Shown: positions 51,775 to 59,793 of the stretch, one piece after another | Layout: every line of letters starts with the position of its first letter | Position numbering within the stretch: the first letter of the stretch is position 1 | Origin: Bacteroidota bacterium | Lineage (GTDB): Bacteria; Bacteroidota; Bacteroidia; Sphingobacteriales; Sphingobacteriaceae | Direction: 5' to 3' | Assembly: GCA_018266915.1 (NCBI GenBank) | Contig: JAFDZM010000076.1 | Span: 124,001 to 188,000, forward strand | DNA: 64,000 bases | Notes under the pieces: model-generated | The model's input: the letters and a program-made list of their open reading frames with translations, nothing else | Told to the model about the DNA's origin: nothing | Database searches by the model: none | Made by a program: the position numbers and the translations under genes

Positions 51775-52479
51775 TCATTTAATAACTTTATATAATAAGC
51801 CGGGGATGTAATCTGTTTTAGCTTCTTTCGGACACATGGTTAAAAAATACAGCCCATTATTCCTTCTCAAAAACAGTAACTCATGCCAAACATGTTCCGA
51901 TATATTTCCTTCTTTCACACGGCCTATAATATCAAAAAAATCGGCTTGATTGTATGTTAACGCAAAACCTCTTAGCCTTGAATAGTAATACGCTACCGTA
52001 TCATTTTTGGCTAAAATTTTATTATCCGTTCCATTAATTTTTAAATATATCTTTAGTGGCTTTACGGGTTTCGTTAATTTAAATAGGTATTCAACGGGGC
52101 TGGTATTATCCAAAGAATATGGTGTACTTATAGTATGATTAAAATCTGTAAAAGCTTCTTCGACACTTTTTTGCAGTGGCTGCCTGGCAAGTGAGTCCAT
52201 TTTATAAATCTGTAGAAAGTATTTCTGATCGTACATAAAACAAGATATTGTATTCCTGAATTTGCTTTGGGTTGAATACAAGAAAGAAAACTTGCCTGTT
52301 TTCGAAGTATCGCCTTTGTCCCCCTTCATGTGTAACAATTTCAAATAGTCGGCAGGTATTTTGTGGGTAACATAAGCTGAGTCCAGAAGACTGTGAGGCA
52401 AATTACTGGAGCAGCCTAATGTCGTCAACAAGCACAATGGCAATAACCCAAATACAATAAGTAAAAGGAGTTTTTTCAT
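51775..52479 (-). CDS. lipoprotein of unknown function
   Basis: 234 residues with a lipoprotein signal peptide (LLLLIVFGLLPLCLL, lipobox TTLGC followed by SSN). The mature part is mixed alpha/beta with many Lys/Tyr and no motif I recognise. It ends in FLRRNNGLYFLTMCPKEAK and a hydrophobic C-terminus. Transcribed alone between the RAYT region and mgtE. Probably periplasmic and Bacteroidota-restricted. Confidence 0.65.
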   Translation of the reverse strand: MKKLLLLIVFGLLPLCLLTTLGCSSNLPHSLLDSAYVTHKIPADYLKLLHMKGDKGDTSKTGKFSFLYSTQSKFRNTISCFMYDQKYFLQIYKMDSLARQPLQKSVEEAFTDFNHTISTPYSLDNTSPVEYLFKLTKPVKPLKIYLKINGTDNKILAKNDTVAYYYSRLRGFALTYNQADFFDIIGRVKEGNISEHVWHELLFLRRNNGLYFLTMCPKEAKTDYIPGLLYKVIK

Positions 52480-52541
52480 ATTAATCTTAGAAAATAGAGC
52501 CCAATATATGGGTTTAGTTTATGACTCGTCGTTTTATCGCT

Positions 52542-53975
52542 TCAAGTTATCTGCCTAAAAACATGCCCAATTGGCACAAAAGCATGCGCCGCATCATGCG
52601 CATGATGTAAAACACTCGCCATTACAACAGATGCTATACTGAAATAGATGATCAATCCGGTAACATCAACCAGCGTGGCTACAAACGGCGCTGATGATGT
52701 GGCAGGGTCGAAGCCTAATTTTTTTAAGAGTAAAGGCAGCATAGATCCTGCTAACGATCCCCACAAAACAATGCCAACCAATGTACAACCTACTGTGGTT
52801 GCAACCATGAGCCAATGCGGACCATATATTTTACTGAAAGGAACCCAGGCAATTATTCGCAGAAAACCAATTATTCCCAGTGTTATACCCAACATTAAGC
52901 CTGAAAGTATCTCGCGGCGCATAACCCGCCACCAGTCGGTTATGGTAACTTCGCCAAGTGCCATTGCCTGGATAATTAAAGTTGATGCCTGCGAACCACT
53001 ATTGCCACCGCTCGACATGATCAGCGGAACAAAAAACGCAAGCTGTATTACTATTGATAACTCATCACTAAAATATTGCATAGCGCTGGATGTCAGCATC
53101 TCGCTGAAGAATAGGATAATCAACCAGCCTACCCTCTTTTTTACCAATCTGAATAAATTGATGTCGAGATAGGGTTCATCCAACGCTTCTGTACCACCTA
53201 TTTTCTGGATGTCTTCGGTGTACTCTTCATTGGCTATCCAAAGGATATCGTCAACAGTTACTATTCCCAACAAAACATTTTCATTATCGGTAACCGGCAA
53301 AGCTACCCGGTTATTCATCCTGAACACGTTAATCGCCTCTTCCTGCGGGTCATTTACTTTTAATGAGATCAGTCGACCATCCATCAACGAACTCATCTTA
53401 GTTTCCGGGTCAGCTAACAATACTTCACGTATCCTGATGTCATCCAGCAATACCCCGTCGCTGTCAATTACATAGATCACATCGATGGTTTCTGAGCCTT
53501 TTCCATACTTGCGGATGTGCATCAGAACGCGCTCCACATTCCAAGATTTCTTTACTGCGATATAATCGGGCGTCATCAAACGGCCTACGCTATCTTCTTC
53601 GTAGCCTAATAAGATCAATGCTTCCTTACGGTCGGCGGGCGGAAGGTGCTGGATCAACACTTTTACGGTATCGCCATGTAGTTCGGCAAACAAAGAGGTA
53701 CGGTCATCGGGCGGAAGCTCGTTGATCAGCTCGGCAATTTTTGTTCCTGAAAGCTTTTTAAGAATACGCTCCTGTACGGGGAAATCAAGTATGCGGAATA
53801 CATTAACCGCACGGTTAACGGAAAGTATTTCAATAAACCGGGGGCCATAATCGGGAAGTTCACCTATCAGAATTTCTACATCTGATATGTTAAGGTTGTT
53901 TAAATATTCCTGAAGCGCTTTCTGGTCATTTTGCTCCAGCAATAGTTCGATTTGTTCAACCATTTCATCGATCAT
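52542..53975 (-). CDS. mgtE: magnesium transporter MgtE
   Basis: Mg2+ channel/transporter. 477 residues: cytoplasmic N domain (about 1-125, FRILDFPVQERILKKLSG, PPDDRTSLFAELHG), a CBS-domain pair (about 130-250, GRLMTPDYIAVKKSWNV, LPVTDNENVLLGIVTVDD), and five membrane helices in the C-terminal 190 residues. Pore signature SSGGNSGSQASTLIIQALG-like sequence (SGGNSGSQASTLIIQAMAL) and PFVATLVDVTGLIIYF with the pore Asp. N and CBS domains sense intracellular Mg2+ in the family. Confidence 0.95.
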   Translation of the reverse strand: MIDEMVEQIELLLEQNDQKALQEYLNNLNISDVEILIGELPDYGPRFIEILSVNRAVNVFRILDFPVQERILKKLSGTKIAELINELPPDDRTSLFAELHGDTVKVLIQHLPPADRKEALILLGYEEDSVGRLMTPDYIAVKKSWNVERVLMHIRKYGKGSETIDVIYVIDSDGVLLDDIRIREVLLADPETKMSSLMDGRLISLKVNDPQEEAINVFRMNNRVALPVTDNENVLLGIVTVDDILWIANEEYTEDIQKIGGTEALDEPYLDINLFRLVKKRVGWLIILFFSEMLTSSAMQYFSDELSIVIQLAFFVPLIMSSGGNSGSQASTLIIQAMALGEVTITDWWRVMRREILSGLMLGITLGIIGFLRIIAWVPFSKIYGPHWLMVATTVGCTLVGIVLWGSLAGSMLPLLLKKLGFDPATSSAPFVATLVDVTGLIIYFSIASVVMASVLHHAHDAAHAFVPIGHVFRQIT

Positions 53976-54076
53976 AATAAGGCCCTCTTGTTTACATTGG
54001 TTACTAATTTAATTTTTTCGCGAACGCTGCGCAAAAGTCGTTTATTTTTTCAAATTACACGCTTACTTTTTTCTTT

Positions 54077-54085
54077 TATCTTTGC
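54077..54085 (+). promoter_or_regulatory. -7 box TATCTTTGC before ychF
   Basis: Exact TAnnTTTGC, about 100 nt before the ychF ATG and upstream of a repeat array, so the array would be in the ychF leader. Confidence 0.5.
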
Positions 54086-54096
54086 GGCGCAAAAAA

Positions 54097-54175
54097 GAAG
54101 CAGGAGCCAAGATTCAAGAGCCAAGATTTAACAAAGCTCTGTCTGTCTTGACTCTTGGTTCTTGACTCTTGACTC
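54097..54175. repeat. inverted pair of 7-nt tandem arrays (unit GAGTCAA)
   Basis: Left 54104-54131: four 7-mers (GAGCCAA, GATTCAA, and repeats), one more degenerate unit before. Right 54148-54175: four inverted 7-mers (TTGACTC three times, TTGGTTC). If the box at 54077 is the ychF promoter, this forms a hairpin in the 5' leader of ychF, ending 8 nt before its ATG. Confidence 0.8.
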
Positions 54176-54183
54176 TAAAAAAT

Positions 54184-55287
54184 ATGGGACTACAATGTGG
54201 TATAGTAGGTTTGCCAAATGTGGGTAAATCGACACTTTTTAATTGCTTATCGAATGCTAAGGCACAGGCGGCTAACTTTCCGTTTTGTACTATCGAACCT
54301 AATGTAGGCGTGATCACCGTTCCGGATGAGCGTTTGACTAAATTGGTGGAGATAGTTCAGCCTAAAAACACTGTACCGAATGTTATCGAGATAGTAGATA
54401 TAGCCGGACTGGTAAAAGGCGCCAGTAAAGGCGAAGGATTAGGCAACCAATTTTTGGCTAATATCCGTGCTACCAATGCTATTATCCACGTTCTGCGCTG
54501 CTTCGATAACGACAATGTAATCCACGTGGACGGTTCTGTTGACCCAATTCGCGATAAAGAGATCATTGATACGGAGTTGCAGTTAAAAGATCTTGATTCG
54601 ATTGAAAAAAAGATCAATAAAATCGAAAAGATGGCTAAAACAGGTGGTGATAAGGAAGCAAAAAAGGCTTTTGATGTACTGACCATCTATAGAAACCATT
54701 TACTGGAAGGAAAATCAGCCCGTACAGCACCAGTTGCCGAGGAAGATAAAGAATACATTTCCGATATATGGCTGCTTACGGCTAAGCCGGTAATGTACGT
54801 TTGCAATGTGGACGAAGCTTCTGTAAATACGGGTAATGCTTACGTAGAAAAAGTAAAAGCTGCGGTAAAAGAAGAAAACGCCGAAGTGCTGATCATCTCC
54901 GCACAAATCGAATCTGAAATATCACAACTAGAGACTTATGAAGAACGCCAGATGTTTTTGGACGATCTGGGCCTTGCCGAATCAGGTGTAAACAAACTGA
55001 TCAAAGCGGCTTACAAGTTGCTCAACCTGGCTACTTACTTTACTGCAGGTGTTCAGGAAGTTCGTGCATGGACCATCACCAAAGGCTTTACTGCCCCACA
55101 GGCAGCAGGTGTGATCCACACGGATTTTGAAAAAGGCTTCATCCGTGCCGAGGTAATCAAGTACGACGATTTTGTAAAATATAACGGCTCTGAGACCGCT
55201 ATTAAAGACGCCGGTAAACTAGGCGTTGAAGGTAAAACTTATATAGTGCAGGATGGTGATATTATGCACTTTAGGTTTAATGTGTAA
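54184..55287 (+). CDS. ychF: redox-regulated ATPase/GTPase YchF
   Basis: Obg-family P-loop ATPase (OLA1/YchF) that binds ribosomes. 367 residues from ATG 54184 (MGLQCGIVGLPNVGKSTLFN): G1 GLPNVGKS, G3 DIAGLVKGAS, G4 motif region YVCNVDEAS (NxxE type giving ATP preference), coiled-coil about 125-190, C-terminal TGS domain (FTAPQAAGVIHTDFEKGFIRAEV in pieces). The five codons upstream in frame belong to the repeat leader. Confidence 0.95.
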   Translation: MGLQCGIVGLPNVGKSTLFNCLSNAKAQAANFPFCTIEPNVGVITVPDERLTKLVEIVQPKNTVPNVIEIVDIAGLVKGASKGEGLGNQFLANIRATNAIIHVLRCFDNDNVIHVDGSVDPIRDKEIIDTELQLKDLDSIEKKINKIEKMAKTGGDKEAKKAFDVLTIYRNHLLEGKSARTAPVAEEDKEYISDIWLLTAKPVMYVCNVDEASVNTGNAYVEKVKAAVKEENAEVLIISAQIESEISQLETYEERQMFLDDLGLAESGVNKLIKAAYKLLNLATYFTAGVQEVRAWTITKGFTAPQAAGVIHTDFEKGFIRAEVIKYDDFVKYNGSETAIKDAGKLGVEGKTYIVQDGDIMHFRFNV

Positions 55288-55300
55288 AACAACTCTCTTT

Positions 55301-55451
55301 TGTCATTTCGATGAGCAGCCAGGGAATGTGAGGAGGGGCGAAGAGAAATTTTATACACCATGTATAGCGGCTTTGCAATGGTGATCCGCATGTCGTATAA
55401 GATTTCTCACCCACTACCGAACACAGCCTCATCCGTGGATTCGAAATGACA
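55301..55451. repeat. 151-bp element with TGTCATTTCGA inverted ends
   Basis: Perfect 11-bp inverted ends TGTCATTTCGA (55301-55311) and TCGAAATGACA (55441-55451), with inner complementary parts around 55341-55356 and 55394-55407. Similar GTCATTTCGA...GAGAAATCT words are, from memory, dispersed in many Bacteroidota genomes. It lies between convergent ychF and the GH9-CE4 gene and has no ORF, so it may be MITE-like. Confidence 0.65.
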
Positions 55452-55459
55452 TTGTTTTT

Positions 55460-57997
55460 TTATTTCAACAACCCGTCTATCCTCACAAAAGAATACCCCT
55501 TTCCTTTTAACTCTTTTATCAGCTTAGGCAAGTAATAATAGAATTTATCCTTTCGTCTTGGGTCTGTTCCTATATGAACAAGCAGAATAAAGCCATCGAG
55601 TCCATTGGCATTGCTTTGCTCATAGTTCATTATAGACTTATAAATGATCTCGCTGCTTACATATTTATCTCCCATTTCAGGGTAAGTATAATCGGCGTTG
55701 CTACGTGTGCCAGGTGTGAAATTGACTAGTTGTAATCCCATTTCACTCGTCCAGTTTGCAATAGAATCGTTGTGCCATTCATAGGGCGGCAAAAAATAAT
55801 GAGCTTGTTTTTTTGAGATACTAAGCTTTGCCAATTCAGCATAGCCTTTGTTCAGATCGCTTGTAAACTGTTCATGACTAACAAGCAAACTATCCCGCTT
55901 AACCCAATCACAATACAGCAAATGCTTATCCGAATGCGACCCTAAATAATTACCATCAGCTTTTAATGCATTAATGATCAGTTTAAAAGATTTGTTCCTG
56001 TAAAAATTCCCCGTAAGAAAAAATGACCCATGAATTCCGGACTGCTTCAAAGCTTTTGCAATATAATGCCCACCATCGCCAAACTCATCCCCTGTAAAAA
56101 CCAGTGCGATTTTCTTAGTCTTTCTATCACCCCTGATGATCGCGCCACGATCTTTGGTGATCTTACTTTGATTCAGTGCCTCATTCTCTTTAGCGGCCAG
56201 CAGGTAGATTAGAGAAGCAGTACCATCCATTGTAGGTTCATTGGTGCTGTAGTCCCCGGCGTCATCATGGTAAACTACAAGGTCTGATTGAAAATCGGAA
56301 TATTTATCCGGCAGGTATAACGTCAAACCTTTCAGACTTTTAAAAATGCTGCCGTATACCGGGCCATCAACCAATGCGCCATCCAAAGGGTAGTGATTCA
56401 GTAAATTTAATGATGAATGCGGATGAACCGGCGTATCTCCTCCCTGCGGCAAACCATATATCATGCATTTCCCCCAGGGGTTACAGCCAAACAGCCAGTC
56501 GAAACAGGCTTGCTCCAATTCAGCATATTGCTGATCGCCACTTAATTTGCGGTACAAATAACATTGTATGGCAAACGAAGTCGTAAGATTATTAGAGCAC
56601 CAGATAAACGGAACGCCTCTGAAAAAACCATTTTTGCTTGCCTTTCGCCAAACACGTTCGATTCCTTCTTTATAATAGCTGATTAGTTCGGCTTTGTTTT
56701 TAGCGTCTGATTTTTGAGCGAGTTCATAGTGACCGAAATTATGAAAAGGGTACCATTGATAATGCCGGGCAGTATCGGCGCCCATCCAGGGCGTTACTTT
56801 TTCCTCTTTGCTATAGGTGAGTGACTGGTTGAGATATTTTGCCTCGCCAGAGAGCTGATAGAGGGCAGCAGATCCCAATTCCATATCATCAACCCAATTA
56901 TCTTCCTCATAGTAATAAGGAGCCGTATTCGGAGCCGTTTGAGCTACGCCGGGTTTATCCAATCCAAGCTGGTAAGCCGACTCAGATTTTTCGGTCAACA
57001 GTTTAGAAAAAGCAGGATCACTTTTCTGATATTCCATTGCGCCCAATGCAAACGCACTGGTGAACTTACCGGCTATTGAGGCCACGCCGGTAGTTTTGTT
57101 TTTGTATTTACCCAAACCTTGTGGTGTGCCGGAAGCAAAATAAACCGGCCTCCCCTTTCCAGGTCCTACGCCATAATCAACCGAATCTTTATTTGGCAGG
57201 CGGAAACCATGATGATCGCGGTCATCTGCCAGTTGGTCAAAAAGCCAGTCTTTACGCGGATGCATTTTCAGCAGCCAGTCGAGTCCCCAGCGTGCTTCGT
57301 CTAATACATCGGCTACCTTGTTTGTTCCGTCTAAACCATTGGCCAGGTGTTTATCTCCAAATATTACCGGAAAATCCCGATAAGCAGCTAATAAGTGATA
57401 TGTGGCATTGGCCGATGTTGTAGCATATTGCAGGTAATCGGTCGCATCATGCCAACCACCCCAAACGTTGATCCGGGTCGTATCAGGCATGGGGCCATAC
57501 ATGGTATAACCGTCTGTAGTGTGACATGAATCTTTCAGAAAAGGGTTAAACCCGCTCCGCTGCTGACGCATGTAATTCAGGCCGAAATCGGCAGAGCCTT
57601 TATAAACATCATCATCAATCCTAAATTGAGGTGAAACAGCCGGGCCACATTTGATATAGTAAGTTCCCGGCGTTTTTATGAGACTGAAATTCAATCTCAA
57701 TGCCTGTTTAAATGGGCCGTAGCTACCATATGATTTTCCAGTGGAAGCCTTAAAAACCACCTTGCTTGTTTTTGCATCGATCAATTGAAAATCAGTTGGA
57801 ATTACATCACCCTTAGTTACCCAGACCGCTACTTTTATTGCCTTTGTCGGGTATCCTAACTGATTGATCCTAACCCAGGAATCTGGCGTTTCATCAGCTT
57901 TCAGCGCACTAAAAATCAACCCAAAACAGCATAGAAAAATTGCAAAGCAGTGAGATTTTAGTTTAGTAATAACGAAAGAGGAACAATAATTTCTCAT
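55460..57997 (-). CDS. secreted fusion: glycoside hydrolase family 9 + polysaccharide deacetylase (CE4)
   Basis: 845 residues from ATG 57997 (the TTG-initiated longer frame is less likely). Signal-type segment KSHCFAIFLCCFGLIFS, then an N-terminal Ig-like CelD domain (WVRINQLGYPTKAIKV), then a GH9 catalytic domain to about residue 590. GH9 catalytic Asp pair in GGWHDATDY and Glu in STNEPTMDG. From about 610 a CE4/NodB domain: LVFTGDEFGDGG, GSHSDKHLLYCD (metal His pair), FLPPYEWHND and LLVHIGTD. Probably depolymerises a beta-glucan-type polymer and removes acetyl groups in one polypeptide. Substrate not known; stands alone without SusCD. Confidence 0.87.
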   Translation of the reverse strand: MRNYCSSFVITKLKSHCFAIFLCCFGLIFSALKADETPDSWVRINQLGYPTKAIKVAVWVTKGDVIPTDFQLIDAKTSKVVFKASTGKSYGSYGPFKQALRLNFSLIKTPGTYYIKCGPAVSPQFRIDDDVYKGSADFGLNYMRQQRSGFNPFLKDSCHTTDGYTMYGPMPDTTRINVWGGWHDATDYLQYATTSANATYHLLAAYRDFPVIFGDKHLANGLDGTNKVADVLDEARWGLDWLLKMHPRKDWLFDQLADDRDHHGFRLPNKDSVDYGVGPGKGRPVYFASGTPQGLGKYKNKTTGVASIAGKFTSAFALGAMEYQKSDPAFSKLLTEKSESAYQLGLDKPGVAQTAPNTAPYYYEEDNWVDDMELGSAALYQLSGEAKYLNQSLTYSKEEKVTPWMGADTARHYQWYPFHNFGHYELAQKSDAKNKAELISYYKEGIERVWRKASKNGFFRGVPFIWCSNNLTTSFAIQCYLYRKLSGDQQYAELEQACFDWLFGCNPWGKCMIYGLPQGGDTPVHPHSSLNLLNHYPLDGALVDGPVYGSIFKSLKGLTLYLPDKYSDFQSDLVVYHDDAGDYSTNEPTMDGTASLIYLLAAKENEALNQSKITKDRGAIIRGDRKTKKIALVFTGDEFGDGGHYIAKALKQSGIHGSFFLTGNFYRNKSFKLIINALKADGNYLGSHSDKHLLYCDWVKRDSLLVSHEQFTSDLNKGYAELAKLSISKKQAHYFLPPYEWHNDSIANWTSEMGLQLVNFTPGTRSNADYTYPEMGDKYVSSEIIYKSIMNYEQSNANGLDGFILLVHIGTDPRRKDKFYYYLPKLIKELKGKGYSFVRIDGLLK

Positions 57998-58079
57998 AAG
58001 CAGGTTTTGGGGACCGCAATTTAAAATATTTAGCAGTTTGCGAAAAGAGAATGTCAACAGTGAGTTTAATCAATTTTGA

Positions 58080-58088
58080 TATATTTGC
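58080..58088 (+). promoter_or_regulatory. -7 box TATATTTGC before tRNA-Arg
   Basis: Exact TAnnTTTGC 8 nt upstream of the tRNA 5' end, so transcription starts about at the mature 5' end. Confidence 0.55.
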
Positions 58089-58096
58089 AGCACATT

Positions 58097-58168
58097 GTTC
58101 CCGTAGTTCAATGGATAGAATGTCAGATTCCGGTTCTGATGATATGAGTTCGAATCTCGTCGGGAACA
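58097..58168 (+). tRNA. tRNA-Arg (anticodon CCG)
   Basis: 72-nt cloverleaf: acceptor stem GTTCCCG with CGGGAAC, D arm GTTCAATGGATAGAA, anticodon stem TCAGA/TCTGA with loop TTCCGGT (anticodon CCG at 58130-58132), and T loop TTCGAAT. No CCA is encoded. Reads CGG arginine codons. Confidence 0.93.
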
Positions 58169-58174
58169 CTATTG

Positions 58175-58199
58175 AAAGCTGCCTAATGCAGCTTTTCCC
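58175..58199 (+). terminator. hairpin after tRNA-Arg
   Basis: 8-bp stem 58175-58182 with 58188-58195, loop CTAAT, with a short T-run. Probable terminator of the tRNA transcript. The rest of 58200-58349 holds nothing recognisable. Confidence 0.55.
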
Positions 58200-58349
58200 A
58201 TTTATATTTCAGGATTCGAACCAGGCGATGGAAAGAATATGCACTTTTCTCTTAAACTGACTCGTGGGTGCGAAATGCCTTAAAAGCGTCTTTGGATAAT
58301 TTTCAGATACCGGTTCATATGAATTTAATTTACAGATGCTCTGTCATAT

Positions 58350-59063
58350 CTAATTTTTCGGCTTCTGTAACGCTTTATTCAGGTTAACTTTTAAAACCGT
58401 ACCTATCTGTACCCCCAGGCCATTGGTTGGAACATTTGCTAACTTGCCCTGCAAATCAAAAAGCCCTATTTCAGGTGAAATAGCAAGTATCTGACTTATA
58501 TCATGGGTAAGGCCAAGAGACCCTCCTATTGATCGTGCATAATTCATATGGCCTCCGCCAATAGCTGTAACAATATAACTTTCGGTATATCTTCCGTTTA
58601 ATGTCAGAGAAGTAGTGGCTGAAATATTCCTGGAAAGGACCACAGCTCCGCCAGGCGACCAGGCTGTTTTGGATTTGCCCGAAAGTGTAACATAAGCAAG
58701 TCCGCCACCTGCAATCATACTGAATTGAAATTCCGACCCCACTGGTGTAAGTCTTATTTTAACATCTGTGGCTGCGCCTAATGACGGGCCAGCGCTTGAA
58801 TACGGCAATGGCACCGTACAAAGCCTATAGCCAATATCTACTCCCTGGAATAAGCCAACCCGGATACCCGCATGGGCCAGAAAAGGGGTAAAATTGGTTG
58901 ATGATGGATTTTGAATAAAAGTAAGCTGAGCGCCGGTCCCGCTAATAAAAGCAACCTTGCCTGGTTGTAAAGTTGACGCCGATCCGAAATTTAACAGCCA
59001 TTGTGCCATAGCCGCTTTGCTGCCAAAAAATACCAATATCATTATCAGGATTATCTTTCTCAT
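58350..59063 (-). CDS. outer-membrane beta-barrel-like secreted protein
   Basis: 237 residues with a signal peptide (IILIMILVFFGSKAAMA). The mature part alternates aromatic/hydrophobic and small/polar residues over about ten predicted beta strands (GIRVGLFQGVDIGYRL, FQFSMIAGGGLAYVTLSG, TSLTLNGRYTESYIV), fitting an eight- to ten-strand barrel. No motif names it. Monocistronic. Confidence 0.6.
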   Translation of the reverse strand: MRKIILIMILVFFGSKAAMAQWLLNFGSASTLQPGKVAFISGTGAQLTFIQNPSSTNFTPFLAHAGIRVGLFQGVDIGYRLCTVPLPYSSAGPSLGAATDVKIRLTPVGSEFQFSMIAGGGLAYVTLSGKSKTAWSPGGAVVLSRNISATTSLTLNGRYTESYIVTAIGGGHMNYARSIGGSLGLTHDISQILAISPEIGLFDLQGKLANVPTNGLGVQIGTVLKVNLNKALQKPKN

Positions 59064-59226
59064 TTCAGGTCTGTTTATAGTATACGAAAGCTAAAATATA
59101 TGCGGTTCCTGAATTTTTCCTGAATTATTTTGCTATTCATCAGCCTACGGATACCCGAAACTCTGCTGACATAGGGCTGTCATTACGGCTGCGTTACTTT
59201 GGTATAGAAATCAAAAACAAACCACA

Positions 59227-59751
59227 ATGGAAAACAACGCAGCAAACCAACAAGACACAAACATCACCGACGGGTTCACTTCTCCGGAGTCGATTTTAGA
59301 TCACTGGCAGGGACACCGCCGCTTAACCCGCAAAGTAATTGAAGCTTTTCCTGAAAGGGAATTATTTGATCATTGCATAGGCGGCATGCGTCCCTTTGCC
59401 GAAATGATAAAAGAGATCATCGGCATCGCCGATGCCGGCATGCAGGATCTTTTTACCAGTACCGAAACACCCATTAATGAACTGAGCCATCATTCGGGTA
59501 AATCGTTCACGAACACAAAGGAAGACATATTGAATACCTGGGATGATGTCACTTATAAGATCGATTGCCTTTGGCCCCTGATTCCCAGGCAACGCTTTCA
59601 TGAAACCATGAAAGCTTTCGGAACCTATGAGGGGATCACCTCAGATATCATATTCTACTGGATAGATAACGAGATCCATCACCGGGCACAGGGTTATGTA
59701 TACCTGCGGTCATTAGGCATTCAGCCCCCGGCGTTCTGGGACAGGCATTAG
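59227..59751 (+). CDS. DinB-superfamily protein
   Basis: 174 residues, four-helix-bundle DinB/YfiT fold (damage-inducible metalloenzyme-like). Marks: RRLTRKVIEAFPERELFDH at the N-terminus, GMRPFAEMIKEI, and a C-terminal NEIHHRAQGYVYLRSLG with the conserved His that would bind a metal with earlier His. Bacteroidota have many copies, often linked to bacillithiol-like thiol transfer, but substrate here is unknown. Ends in a strong bidirectional terminator. Confidence 0.85.
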   Translation: MENNAANQQDTNITDGFTSPESILDHWQGHRRLTRKVIEAFPERELFDHCIGGMRPFAEMIKEIIGIADAGMQDLFTSTETPINELSHHSGKSFTNTKEDILNTWDDVTYKIDCLWPLIPRQRFHETMKAFGTYEGITSDIIFYWIDNEIHHRAQGYVYLRSLGIQPPAFWDRH

Positions 59752-59793
59752 TAAATAACAGGAGCCATTTATCCGGATAGCTCCTGTTATTTA
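59752..59793. terminator. bidirectional terminator between DinB and the next gene
   Basis: Perfect 14-bp stem 59752-59765 with 59780-59793. The right half contains the stop codon of the minus-strand gene ending at 59791. T-rich on both sides. Confidence 0.88.

Noticed and set aside
52648-53172. 174-codon antisense frame inside mgtE
   Set aside because: Lies opposite the conserved membrane domain; no start signal or domain.
57998-58057. Extra 20 N-terminal codons of the GH9-CE4 protein (TTG start)
   Set aside because: They would put hydrophilic sequence before the signal peptide; ATG 57997 places the signal correctly.
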